NCBI GenBank assembly: GCA_040507895.1
Contig: JBEVNX010000228.1
Span: 1 to 19,206 of the forward strand
Reading direction: 5' to 3'
DNA: 19,206 nt
Source: JBEVNX01 sp040507895
GTDB lineage: Bacteria > Desulfobacterota > Binatia > JACPRU01
Made by a program: the position numbers and the translations under genes. Below, piece by piece: positions 7,722-15,180 of this stretch; within the stretch, counting starts at the first letter, position 1, and each line of letters starts with the position of its first letter. Below the pieces are notes generated by a model. That model was given only the letters and a program-made list of their open reading frames with translations, ran no database searches and had not been told where the DNA came from.

Positions 7722-9353
7722 TCAACCGTCCGGTGTCACCGCGAGACCGAGGGGAGCGCCGAGAGCGGCGCGGCCGGCGCGGCCCACGTGCAGGAGAATC
7801 GGCTGCACGCGGTACGCACCTGGGCGATCAGGCGCCTGAACGAGCAGTCGAACCGCGATCTCGTCGCCAGGCTCGACGTCGCGCGGCGGCGCGACCGGCC
7901 GCGACCGTGCGACCAGCTGGCCTTCCGCGCCGACCACGTCGGCGCCGAGGCTTACGTGGCCGCCGAAAGGCTCCGGGGTCGAGATCCAGCGCGCGTCGCC
8001 TTCATTGCGCACGCGAAGCACGATCTCAGCAGGTGCACCGGGCCGCAGCACCCATTCCGAAGCTCCCGCGGGTACCGCGCTGCCCGCGATCGCGGCGCTG
8101 CGGCTCGTCTTCGGGCATCTCCAGAGCGGCGGCGTGGGGGGCGGCGCCGGTGCATGCATGCCGATCGCCTCGACCGCCTCGCGAAAGCCCCGCGCGGCAG
8201 CCTCCATCGAGTGCTCGCTCGCCACGAAGGCGCGCGCCGCCTCGCCGACCCGCGATCGCCGCCCTGGGTCGCGCGCCAGCGCGACCAACTCGCGCGCGAG
8301 CGTAGCCTCTTCCTCCCTGCCCAAAGGGATCCGCACCACCGCCTGCGGAGGAATCTCCAGGAACTGCCTATATGCCGACACGAGCGTGCACTGGCCGTCG
8401 CCGAGCAAGCGCAGCAAGCTCGCCGAAGTCTCGCCTGCTGTTGGAAAGCGGAGATTGACTGCGACGTCCGTCGCCGCCATCCAGTCGCGATACTCCTCCG
8501 CGCTGACGTAGCCGCGATGGACGACCTGCCCGCTCGCGAGATCTTCGGCGGAGAATAGCTCGCGCAGGTTCGTTCCGGGGCTTTCTTCGCCGATCAACAC
8601 CAGCCGCAGCTCCGGAGACTCGCGCCGGGCGCGGGCCAGGGCGGCCGCGAGAACGTCGACGCGCTTGGTGGGGATCAAGAAGCCGAACGTCGCGACGATC
8701 ACCGAGCGATCGTCGATGCCGAGGCGGTGGCGCGCCGCGCGCCGATCGACCGTCCCTCCTGGCGGGATGCCCATCGGCATACGCCGCACCGGCACGGTCG
8801 GCAGGCGGCGCCGCACCTCGCGCTCCGCGCAGCCGTTGTGCACGATGACCCCGCGGCCTGCAGCGGCCACGGACTCGAACAGCGGCAGTGCGAAGTTCTC
8901 CCGCTCCGAGGCCAAGCGCCACCGCTTCATCGACAGCACGCGCTCGCCGATCCGGCCGTAGCTCTCGCGCAACGCTCGACCGTATTCCTCCCAGGCATCC
9001 TCGACGCCCGCGATGACCTCGTACAGGTGATGGAGCACGACGTCGTGAAGCACGGCGATGCCGGGCACTTCCTGCGCCAGCTCGAGGACGAACCGATGGT
9101 GAAGGTTGTTCCCCATCTGGTAGACGACGTGGGCGAACTCGGCCCGACGTCTGCGGAGCTCTCCGGCTGGATGCACGGGGAGGGCGTGGTAAACGCCGTC
9201 GCGTAGCAACGGGTGGCGCTCGTCGACGAAGACCTCGACGGCGAAGTCCCGGGCCACGAACGGCAGGAGGTCCGAGGCATAGTCGGCGATGCCGCTACGC
9301 ACAGGCGGAAGCGGGCTGACGAACGCCAAGCGGCGCCGCGATGCCTGGCTCAT
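7722..9353 (-). CDS. GT4-family glycosyltransferase fused to a C-terminal Ig-like (Wzt-C-like) domain
   Basis: A 543-residue protein starting at ATG 9353 in an ATGA overlap with the methyltransferase stop. Residues 1-400 are a GT4 enzyme. It opens with LAFVSPLPPVRSGIADYASD (9-28), typical of polysaccharide-locus GT4 proteins, then VLHDVVLHHLYE (101-112), TFGFLIPTKRVD (222-233), LVLIGEE (251-257) and LRFPTAGETSASLLRLLG (301-318), which contains the catalytic-region Glu. After a proline-rich linker (400-412), residues about 425-543 form a beta-rich module with RVRNEGDARW (447-456), PPRDVEPGD (489-497) and PGAYRV (511-516). The same landmarks at the same spacing occur at the C-terminus of Wzt in this locus. 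The extra domain makes the protein about 140 residues longer than a plain GT4. It likely binds glycan, but its ligand is unknown. Confidence 0.87.
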   Translation of the reverse strand: MSQASRRRLAFVSPLPPVRSGIADYASDLLPFVARDFAVEVFVDERHPLLRDGVYHALPVHPAGELRRRRAEFAHVVYQMGNNLHHRFVLELAQEVPGIAVLHDVVLHHLYEVIAGVEDAWEEYGRALRESYGRIGERVLSMKRWRLASERENFALPLFESVAAAGRGVIVHNGCAEREVRRRLPTVPVRRMPMGIPPGGTVDRRAARHRLGIDDRSVIVATFGFLIPTKRVDVLAAALARARRESPELRLVLIGEESPGTNLRELFSAEDLASGQVVHRGYVSAEEYRDWMAATDVAVNLRFPTAGETSASLLRLLGDGQCTLVSAYRQFLEIPPQAVVRIPLGREEEATLARELVALARDPGRRSRVGEAARAFVASEHSMEAAARGFREAVEAIGMHAPAPPPTPPLWRCPKTSRSAAIAGSAVPAGASEWVLRPGAPAEIVLRVRNEGDARWISTPEPFGGHVSLGADVVGAEGQLVARSRPVAPPRDVEPGDEIAVRLLVQAPDRPGAYRVQPILLHVGRAGRAALGAPLGLAVTPDG

Positions 9354-10372
9354 GGGCCTGCGGAGCGCCGGCCGACGAGCACTCGCTCGGCTGCCGGCGG
9401 TTCCGCGCCCGTGGCCTCGCGGCCACCGAGGAGAATGAAGCGCTGGCGAGCCACCAACCACGCCAAGCGAGCATCGCCGTCGCGGATTCCTTCGAAGACC
9501 ACCACCCCCCCCGGTCGGAGCGACCGCCACGCGCCCGCGACTAGCGCCGGCCAGTCGTCCTCGGGATGGCGGTCGGTGACACGGGTGACGACGAGTCCCG
9601 AGAGCGACTCCTCCTCCAGCGATCCGAGGGCGGAGCCGAGCGGAGCGAGCTCGACATCGAACCCTCGCGCCCGGCACTGCTGGACGAGCGCGGGGCTCGA
9701 CTCCACGCCATGGAGGTTCGCGCTCGTTTCGCGGAGCGCCTCGAGCACGTCGCCGGCGCCGCAGCCGAGCACCACGATCCGGCCGCCAGTGGGTAGGCTC
9801 TGCGCGCACGCCCGCACGCGGGCGCCGACGTCGCCGCCAAGCGCCACCGCCATCTCGGCTCGCAGCTCTTCGCCGCGATTGTCCGGGGACGAGGCCGAGC
9901 GCGGCGCGCGTTCGAACCCGAGGGCCATCTCTTGCCGCGCCTCCAAAGCCTCCACGCGAAGATCGAGCGCACCGAGGAAGAGGTCGTTCCGCTCGGCGAC
10001 GGCCTTGGTGCGCTCGGTCACCTCCCGCAGCAGCCGGTCGCTCCGCTCGGCGAGCGCATTGTTGAAGCGCACGAGCTCGAGGAGGAGCAGCCGCTCCTTC
10101 TCGAAGTAGCGATCGAGGACGCCGAGGACGAGACGGCGAAACATCCACTTGAAGCGCAGCACGACGGGTCCGAGCAGGCGCCGGTGTGAGCTCATTTCGG
10201 ACAGCGGGTCGAACAGCGACCAGTTGCGGTTCAGATACTCGAGCTCCTGGCGGGCCGAGATCGCCGGCAGGGCGTCGGCATCCACCGGAGTCGCATCGCC
10301 CTCGCCATCGCGAGCCGCGCCTTCGATGTCGCGCCGGATGCGCTGCAGGATGTCTTCGATTCGGACGGTCAC
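9350..10372 (-). CDS. SAM-dependent methyltransferase with N-terminal coiled coil, probable O-antigen chain terminator
   Basis: About 340 residues. The start at GTG 10372 is preferred because GAGGG lies 7 bases upstream (10380-10384); GTG 10378 is the alternative, adding two residues. The first 80 residues include a conserved-looking RNWSLFDPLSEMSSHRRLLG block and a hydrophobic or amphipathic stretch that may touch the membrane. Residues about 86-153 are a Leu/Glu/Arg-rich likely coiled coil. The C-terminal half is a class I methyltransferase fold with motif I IVVLGCGAGD (199-208), an acidic residue after the second strand (HGVESSP) and SLRPGGVVVFEG (284-295). In ABC-exporter O-antigen systems, coiled-coil methyltransferases such as WbdD cap the chain and set its length. 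Position directly after wzt supports the same job here. The target atom is unknown, and no kinase domain is present. Confidence 0.8.
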   Translation of the reverse strand: MTVRIEDILQRIRRDIEGAARDGEGDATPVDADALPAISARQELEYLNRNWSLFDPLSEMSSHRRLLGPVVLRFKWMFRRLVLGVLDRYFEKERLLLLELVRFNNALAERSDRLLREVTERTKAVAERNDLFLGALDLRVEALEARQEMALGFERAPRSASSPDNRGEELRAEMAVALGGDVGARVRACAQSLPTGGRIVVLGCGAGDVLEALRETSANLHGVESSPALVQQCRARGFDVELAPLGSALGSLEEESLSGLVVTRVTDRHPEDDWPALVAGAWRSLRPGGVVVFEGIRDGDARLAWLVARQRFILLGGREATGAEPPAAERVLVGRRSAGP

Positions 10373-10379
10373 GATCACA

Positions 10380-10384
10380 CCCTC
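10380..10384 (-). promoter_or_regulatory. Ribosome binding site deciding the methyltransferase start
   Basis: GAGGG on the minus strand, 7 bases before GTG 10372. It favours that start over the in-frame GTG at 10378, which would have almost no spacing. Confidence 0.55.
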
Positions 10385-10415
10385 GCCCGGCGCCGTCCGT
10401 TGCGGAGCGGCGTCT

Positions 10416-11657
10416 TCAGATCGTCACCTCGACGGGCAACGGAGTCGACCCGCGCTCGGCGAACCAACAGATGCCCTCGTTGACGAGGTCGACGTCGACC
10501 CGATATCGCCCCGAGCCCGGCAGCTTGAACTTGAACTCGACGCAGACGCGTTCCCCCGGGTGCACGTCGCGAGGGATCAACGCGCGCAGCGTCTCGCCGA
10601 GAAAGCGCTCGCCCGAGTGGAGACGGCCGCCCACCATGACGGTGCCCCGTCGAGTCGGAGGCAGCGAGCGCCAGACGGTGTCCCCGACGTTCTCGACATC
10701 GAGCAGGACGCGCGCCACGTGGTGCCACGTCTCCGGCGTTCGGGTGGGAGGCTCGAGAACGCGGATCACCGCCGCGAGCCGTCCGGGTCTCAGGCTGTCC
10801 CGCAGCGAGCGCTCCTTGGCGGGCGGACCGTCCTCGGCGCCGACCGCGGCGTGATAGAGCCGAGTCACTTCGGTTGGATAGCCGCGCGCGGCGATGCGCC
10901 CACCGTCGATCCACACCGCTTCGTGGCACCAGCGCTCGATCGACTCGAGGCCGTGGGAAACCATGACGATCGTCTTGCCGGCCGCCTGGAATGCGGCGAT
11001 GCGCTCGTAGCAACGTCCGACGAACGATTCGTCGCCGACGGCGAGGATCTCGTCGATCAGCAGCACATCCGGGTCGGCGTGCACGGCGACGGAGAATCCA
11101 AGGCGCATGTACATGCCGGATGAGTACGTCCGGACCGGGTCGTCGATGGCGTCCGCGAGGCCGGCGAACTCGACGATCGAATCGAAGCGCTGCTCCGTCT
11201 CGGCTTTGCTCATGCCGATCACCAGACCGTTCAAGTACACGTTCTCGCGTCCCGAGAAGTCGGGATGAAAGCCGGCGCCGAGCTCGATCAGCGGCGACAC
11301 GCGGCCGCGCACTTCGACGGCGCCCCCGTCGGGTCGAATGATGCCGGCCATGATCTTCAACAGCGTGCTCTTGCCCGACCCGTTGCGACCGATGATGCCG
11401 AGCGTCAGCCCGGGAGCGACGTCGAGGTCCACGCCGTTCAGCACGTCGAGATAGTTTCCCGCCGGAAACTTGCGGCGGAACATGCGGTTCATCAACGACG
11501 TCTTGAGCGTCGAGTAGCCTCCGCGCACGGTGTACTTGCGAAAGCGCTTGCGGACTCCGCTGAGGCGAATGGCGGCCGGCTCCGCGCCGCCTCCCCCGGG
11601 CTGGATCTCCGGCGGGTCGTCTTCAAACGAGCTCGGGGAACGTGTCGCGATAGCCAT
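10416..11657 (-). CDS. wzt: O-antigen ABC exporter ATP-binding protein with C-terminal substrate-recognition domain
   Basis: A 413-residue Wzt-type ATPase. Residues 30-275 form the nucleotide-binding domain: Walker A GRNGSGKST (90-98), signature YSSGMYMRL (178-186), Walker B DVLLIDE (197-203) and switch His235 in VMVSHG. The long N-terminal insertion around 42-70 is typical of the polysaccharide ABC-2 subfamily. Residues about 290-413 are an Ig-like C-terminal domain with VENVGDTVW (321-329), PRDVHPG (362-368), RYRV (384-387) and VNEGICWFAERGS (392-404). In known Wzt proteins this region recognises the capped end of the polymer. It powers export of lipid-linked O-polysaccharide across the inner membrane with Wzm. 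Its ATG overlaps the end of wzm by 35 bases and no other suitable start is visible. The chain-capping methyltransferase follows. Confidence 0.95.
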   Translation of the reverse strand: MAIATRSPSSFEDDPPEIQPGGGGAEPAAIRLSGVRKRFRKYTVRGGYSTLKTSLMNRMFRRKFPAGNYLDVLNGVDLDVAPGLTLGIIGRNGSGKSTLLKIMAGIIRPDGGAVEVRGRVSPLIELGAGFHPDFSGRENVYLNGLVIGMSKAETEQRFDSIVEFAGLADAIDDPVRTYSSGMYMRLGFSVAVHADPDVLLIDEILAVGDESFVGRCYERIAAFQAAGKTIVMVSHGLESIERWCHEAVWIDGGRIAARGYPTEVTRLYHAAVGAEDGPPAKERSLRDSLRPGRLAAVIRVLEPPTRTPETWHHVARVLLDVENVGDTVWRSLPPTRRGTVMVGGRLHSGERFLGETLRALIPRDVHPGERVCVEFKFKLPGSGRYRVDVDLVNEGICWFAERGSTPLPVEVTI

Positions 11658-12459
11658 CGAAGATCTTTGCGCCTACGAGCAGCGAGGCGAGCGTGTAGGC
11701 GAGCAACATAGCCAGCGTCTCCAGCTTCGGCCAGGACGAAGAGACGAACACGGCGTGGTAGGCCTCGATGAACAGCGCCAGCGGGTTCGCCCACAACAGC
11801 GCGCGCATCTCGGTCGGCACCTGGGTCGCCGGATAGACGATCGGCGTGAGGAAGAACCAAAGGAGCAGGAAGTTGGCGACGATGTGCTGGACGTCCCGGT
11901 AGTGAACGTTGAACGCGGCCAGCGCCAGAACGAGCCCGAGGGTGAATCCGCACTGCAAGGCGATCACGGGCACCAAGAACACCCACGAAAGCGGGCTCGG
12001 GCTGACGCCGTACAGCCAGCCGGCGAGCAGCAGCAGCGGGATGCTGAGCAAAAAGTTCACCATGTTCGACAGCACCACGACCGCAGGGAGAATCTCGGTC
12101 GGAAACAGCGATTTCGTCACCAACGAGCTGCCGCCGACGATCGCGTTGGTGCCTTCGCCGAGCGACGAGGAGAACCAGGTCCACGGCAAGAGCCCGGCGA
12201 GCAGGAACAGCGCGTAGTGCGGCACCGCGATCCGCATGTAGAAGCTGAACACGAGCGAGTACACGGCCATCAGCAGCAGCGGGTTCAAGAACGTCCAGAC
12301 GAAGCCGAGCACCGACCCGCGGTAGCGGAGCTTCAACTGACGCACCAAAAGCGCCGTTACCAGGGCGCGGTGATACACGAGGTCGGTCACGGTCGTCACC
12401 AGCGCGAGTGACGTTCCGGCTGGCCTGGCGGTGAGGCTTCGTCTCGGAGCGCTCTTCAC
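11623..12459 (-). CDS. wzm: O-antigen ABC exporter permease
   Basis: A 278-residue ABC-2 type integral membrane protein that forms the inner-membrane channel for undecaprenyl-linked O-polysaccharide, paired with Wzt. The N-terminal cytoplasmic part ends in the family hallmark LRYRGSVLGFVWTFLNPLLL (44-63). Six or so membrane segments follow, with ALFLLAGLLPWTWFSSSL, FNVHYRDVQHIVANFLLLWF and TPIVYP (205-210) as recognisable conserved pieces, ending in a short amphipathic tail. The start is the GTG at 12459 in a GTGA overlap with the previous stop. AAGGG lies 6 bases upstream (12466-12470). The frame stays open to 12753, but that extension is basic, non-hydrophobic read-through and would make the protein too long. 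Length at this start matches the family. Confidence 0.95.
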   Translation of the reverse strand: MKSAPRRSLTARPAGTSLALVTTVTDLVYHRALVTALLVRQLKLRYRGSVLGFVWTFLNPLLLMAVYSLVFSFYMRIAVPHYALFLLAGLLPWTWFSSSLGEGTNAIVGGSSLVTKSLFPTEILPAVVVLSNMVNFLLSIPLLLLAGWLYGVSPSPLSWVFLVPVIALQCGFTLGLVLALAAFNVHYRDVQHIVANFLLLWFFLTPIVYPATQVPTEMRALLWANPLALFIEAYHAVFVSSSWPKLETLAMLLAYTLASLLVGAKIFDGYRDTFPELV

Positions 12460-13166
12460 GAAACGCCCTTGAGCTCTCGCCGAAAGCGCCACATTTCGCG
12501 GAACGCTTTGCCGATCACGTCCAGGCGTGCTCCCGTCGGCGTTCCCGCCCGGCGCGGGTAGTGGTCGACGGGGACTTCCACGAACGTGTAGCCCGCGGCC
12601 CGCGCGCGCAACAACAGCTCGGTGGAGAAGAACGCTCCCTCGGCCGCGAGCGGCAGATGCTCGAGCACCTCTCGGCGAAACAGCTTGAACGCGCAGTCGA
12701 CATCTCGGACGGCGAGACCGAAGGTCAGCCGCTGAAGCCGGTTCCAGCCCCACGTATTCAGCTTGCGGAACCAGGGATCCTGGCGGTTTCTGCGATAGCC
12801 GATGGCGATCGCGAACTCGTCGATGCGGGCGACCAGATCGCGGATCTGGCGCGGATCGAACTGGAGGTCGGAGTCCGTGTAGAAGACCAGCGGCCGGCTC
12901 GCGGCGCGCAGTCCGCTGGTCACCGCCGCGCCGTAGCCCCGGTTCATCGGGTGCTGCAACAGCCGAACGCGCGGGTCCGCGCGAGCGATCTCGCCGACGC
13001 GCTCCGCGGTGGCGTCTCGACTTCCGTCGTCGACGACCACGACCTCGATCTCTTCGAACAGCGGCTCGGCGGCCTCGATCATCCGCGCCACGGCGGAGCC
13101 GACATTCGCTTCCTCGTTGAAGGCCGGCAATACGATCGACAATCCCGGCCGCTTGCGCTCGCTCAA
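12456..13166 (-). CDS. GT2-family glycosyltransferase (soluble, DPM1-like)
   Basis: A 236-residue GT-A enzyme starting at a TTG (13166) that overlaps the stop of rmd as TTGA. A strong AAGGAG Shine-Dalgarno lies 7 bases upstream (13174-13179), which decides this start over longer frames. Motifs: LSIVLPAFNEEANV (9-22), VVVVDDGSRDAT (42-53), FYTDSDLQFD (95-104, with a D-x-D), and DVDCAFKLFRREVL (155-168). It has no C-terminal membrane segments, unlike the two GT2 enzymes at the left of the locus. It may prime or extend the lipid-linked polymer or make a polyprenyl-phosphate sugar. Placement between the GDP-sugar genes and wzm suggests a GDP-sugar donor, which is an inference. Confidence 0.88.
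   Translation of the reverse strand: MSERKRPGLSIVLPAFNEEANVGSAVARMIEAAEPLFEEIEVVVVDDGSRDATAERVGEIARADPRVRLLQHPMNRGYGAAVTSGLRAASRPLVFYTDSDLQFDPRQIRDLVARIDEFAIAIGYRRNRQDPWFRKLNTWGWNRLQRLTFGLAVRDVDCAFKLFRREVLEHLPLAAEGAFFSTELLLRARAAGYTFVEVPVDHYPRRAGTPTGARLDVIGKAFREMWRFRRELKGVS
12466..12470 (-). promoter_or_regulatory. Ribosome binding site for wzm
   Basis: AAGGG on the minus strand, 6 bases before the GTG at 12459. It lies inside the end of the upstream GT2 gene and supports the GTGA-overlap start. Confidence 0.6.
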
Positions 13167-14140
13167 TGCATCTCTCCTTGCAGCCGCCGGCGCCAGTCGT
13201 CCATCAGATCGGACAGCGTCCGGCGGAGCGGGATCGCCGGCCGCCATCCGGTGGCCGCGGTGATCTTGTCGATGGAGCCGACGATGCGCGGGATCTCGTG
13301 CGGCCGCTGCTTGCGCGGATCGACTTCGACGGCGACCCGCGTCCGACAGAGCCCGCGCAGATCCTCGAGGATCGTCCGAACCGGCGTGGCGTCGCCCGAT
13401 CCCAGATTGTACGCTTCGCCTCCCCTTCCGCGTTCGAAGAGCGCGACGTAGCCGCGAACGACGTCGCGCACGTCGCTGAAATCGCGCTCGACATCGAGGT
13501 TGCCGACGCGAAGGGTCGACGGCCCCGAGCCCATTTCCGCGGCGACGAGCGCGCGCGCGAGCTCGGAGCAGACGAACTCGGGCGGCTGCCCCGGGCCGGT
13601 GTGGTTGAACGGGCGCGCGCGGATGACATCGAGAGACTCCGACCAAAACGCCTCGAAGCCCGCGAGGTCCGCGGCCGCCTTGCTCACGCTGTAGGGAGAC
13701 AGCGGCCGCAGGAGCTGCGTCTCGACGATCGGCAGGTCCCGCGCCGGGTCGACAGCGCCGTAGATCTCCCCGGTGGTAACGAGCACCACGCGCGCGCGAG
13801 GCGCCACTTCGCGCACGGCCGCCAGCAGCTCTACGGTGCCGAGGAAGTTCACTTTGTAGGCGAGCTCCGGGCGCTCGATGGTTTTCGGCACGAACGTCAC
13901 GGCCGCGAGGTGAAAGATCCCGTCGGGTCGCGAGCGGCCGAGCGCCTCGCGCAGCCGCGCGCGGTCGCGAATGTCGCAGGCATCGACGGCGACGGAGAGC
14001 GGCCCGCCGCCGGGATGGCGCAGACTCGCGAGATCTCCGTCTTGGCGCGCGACGCCGCCGACCCAGTGCCCGAGCTCGAGCAGGTGAGCGGCGAGATGAC
14101 GGCCCGCGAAGCCCGAGATGCCGGTGATGAAGAATCTCAT
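13163..14140 (-). CDS. rmd: GDP-6-deoxy-D-mannose (GDP-4-keto-6-deoxymannose) reductase
   Basis: A 325-residue extended short-chain dehydrogenase. It has the N-terminal NAD(P) loop ITGISGFAGRHLAAHL (5-20) and a catalytic set with TTGEIYG (122-128) and SPYSVSK (148-154, Tyr150 and Lys154). The substrate-loop sequence RARPFNHTGPGQPPEFV (174-190) is typical of Rmd-type reductases acting on GDP-4-dehydro-6-deoxymannose. The expected product is GDP-D-rhamnose, though stereochemistry cannot be read from sequence and related enzymes make GDP-6-deoxytalose. It lies 19 bases after gmd, whose product it would reduce. Its last codons contain the Shine-Dalgarno site for the next gene, which starts at an overlapping TTG. 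GDP-L-fucose synthase is a less likely alternative given the loop sequence. Confidence 0.85.
   Translation of the reverse strand: MRFFITGISGFAGRHLAAHLLELGHWVGGVARQDGDLASLRHPGGGPLSVAVDACDIRDRARLREALGRSRPDGIFHLAAVTFVPKTIERPELAYKVNFLGTVELLAAVREVAPRARVVLVTTGEIYGAVDPARDLPIVETQLLRPLSPYSVSKAAADLAGFEAFWSESLDVIRARPFNHTGPGQPPEFVCSELARALVAAEMGSGPSTLRVGNLDVERDFSDVRDVVRGYVALFERGRGGEAYNLGSGDATPVRTILEDLRGLCRTRVAVEVDPRKQRPHEIPRIVGSIDKITAATGWRPAIPLRRTLSDLMDDWRRRLQGEMH
13174..13179 (-). promoter_or_regulatory. Strong ribosome binding site for a TTG-start GT2
   Basis: AAGGAG on the minus strand, 7 bases before TTG 13166, inside the last codons of rmd. It is the best Shine-Dalgarno match in the window and decides this unusual start codon. 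Confidence 0.75.
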
Positions 14141-14159
14141 CGATGGAGCGAGCGCGCGC

Positions 14160-15137
14160 TCACCGCGACGCGGCCCCCAGACGCTCGAGGTCCGCGTCGA
14201 CCATCATGCGCACGAGAGCGGCGAAGCTCACCTTCGGGCTCCATCCGAGTCGCTCGCGCGCCTTGGTGGGATCGCCGATCAGCATGTCGACCTCCGCGGG
14301 GCGGAGGAGGCTCGGATCGAGCCGAACGAACTGCTGCCAATCGAGGCCGACGTGAGCGAAGGCGATCTCGGCGAGCTCCCGCACGGTGTGGTTCTCGCCG
14401 GTCGCCACCACGTAGTCGTCGGGCTCGTGCTGCTGCAGCATTCGCCACATCGCCTCGACGTAGTCGCCGGCAAAGCCCCAGTCGCGCTTGGCGTCTAGAT
14501 TGCCGAGGAGGAGCTCGCTGGCGCGGCCGAGCTTGATCTGGGCCACGGCGTGCGTGACCTTGCGGGTCACGAACTCGAGGCCGCGGCGCGGAGACTCGTG
14601 ATTGAAGAGAATCCCCGAGCAGGCGAAGATGCCGTAGCTCTCACGGTAGTTGACCGTGATGAAGTGGCCGTACACTTTGGCGACACCGTAGGGGCTGCGG
14701 GGATGGAACGGCGTCGTCTCGCGCTGCGGCACCTCGCGTACCTTGCCGAACATCTCGCTCGACGAGGCCTGATAGAAGCGGATCGTCGGATCGACCAATC
14801 TCACCGCCTCGAGAATGCGGGTGACGCCGACGGCGTCGAACTCCGCGGTCAGCATCGGCTGGGTCCACGACGTCGGCACGAAGGATTGCGCCGCGAGATT
14901 GTAGATCTCATGGGGGCGAAAGCTCTTGACGACCTCGATCAGCGACAACTGGTCGAGGAGGTCCGCCTGGGCGAGTCGGATGCGGCCGCGTAGATGCTCG
15001 ATGCGCTCGAACTTCTCGACGCTGGCGCGGCGCACCATGCCGCAGACTTCGTATCCCTTCTCGAGCAGCAGCTCCGCGAGATACGATCCGTCTTGTCCGG
15101 TCACACCGGTGATCAATGCTCGCTTGTCGTCGCCCAT
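14160..15137 (-). CDS. gmd: GDP-mannose 4,6-dehydratase
   Basis: A 325-residue enzyme converting GDP-D-mannose to GDP-4-dehydro-6-deoxy-D-mannose in the cytoplasm. Visible: the cofactor loop ALITGVTGQDGSYLAELLL (7-25), NLAAQSFVPTSW (80-91), the active-site strand FYQASSSEMFG (121-131, Ser126/127 and Glu128), SPYGVAKVYGH (148-158, Tyr150 and Lys154), FNHESPRRGLEFVTRKV (178-194) and the RDWGFAGDYVEAMW block (218-231). These are diagnostic for Gmd and distinguish it from RmlB. The start at ATG 15137 has GGGGAG 5 bases upstream (15143-15148). Upstream in-frame codons add only antisense-like arginine-rich sequence. Rmd follows, completing a GDP-D-rhamnose branch. Confidence 0.95.
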   Translation of the reverse strand: MGDDKRALITGVTGQDGSYLAELLLEKGYEVCGMVRRASVEKFERIEHLRGRIRLAQADLLDQLSLIEVVKSFRPHEIYNLAAQSFVPTSWTQPMLTAEFDAVGVTRILEAVRLVDPTIRFYQASSSEMFGKVREVPQRETTPFHPRSPYGVAKVYGHFITVNYRESYGIFACSGILFNHESPRRGLEFVTRKVTHAVAQIKLGRASELLLGNLDAKRDWGFAGDYVEAMWRMLQQHEPDDYVVATGENHTVRELAEIAFAHVGLDWQQFVRLDPSLLRPAEVDMLIGDPTKARERLGWSPKVSFAALVRMMVDADLERLGAASR

Positions 15138-15142
15138 CGATG

Positions 15143-15148
15143 CTCCCC
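15143..15148 (-). promoter_or_regulatory. Ribosome binding site for gmd
   Basis: GGGGAG on the minus strand, 5 bases before ATG 15137. Confidence 0.6.
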
Positions 15149-15180
15149 GCGGGCGCCGGGCGCTCGCGCCCGTCCCGGGC

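Noticed and set aside
7341..8558. Plus-strand open frame of about 400 codons
   Set aside because: It runs antisense across two well-supported minus-strand genes, has no recognisable motif and shows the codon-shadow composition of GC-rich genes.
12460..12753. N-terminal extension of Wzm to 12753
   Set aside because: The added residues are basic read-through inside the GT2 gene; the GTGA overlap at 12459 with AAGGG upstream gives the normal Wzm length.
13166..14536. Plus-strand open frame of about 450 codons across rmd and gmd
   Set aside because: It is antisense to two enzymes with intact catalytic motifs and has no family resemblance.
14160..15137. Calling this gene rmlB (dTDP-glucose 4,6-dehydratase), which would complete the dTDP pathway
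   Set aside because: The GVTGQDGSYL opening and the NHESPRRGLEFVTRK and RDWGFAGDYV blocks are specific to GDP-mannose 4,6-dehydratase.
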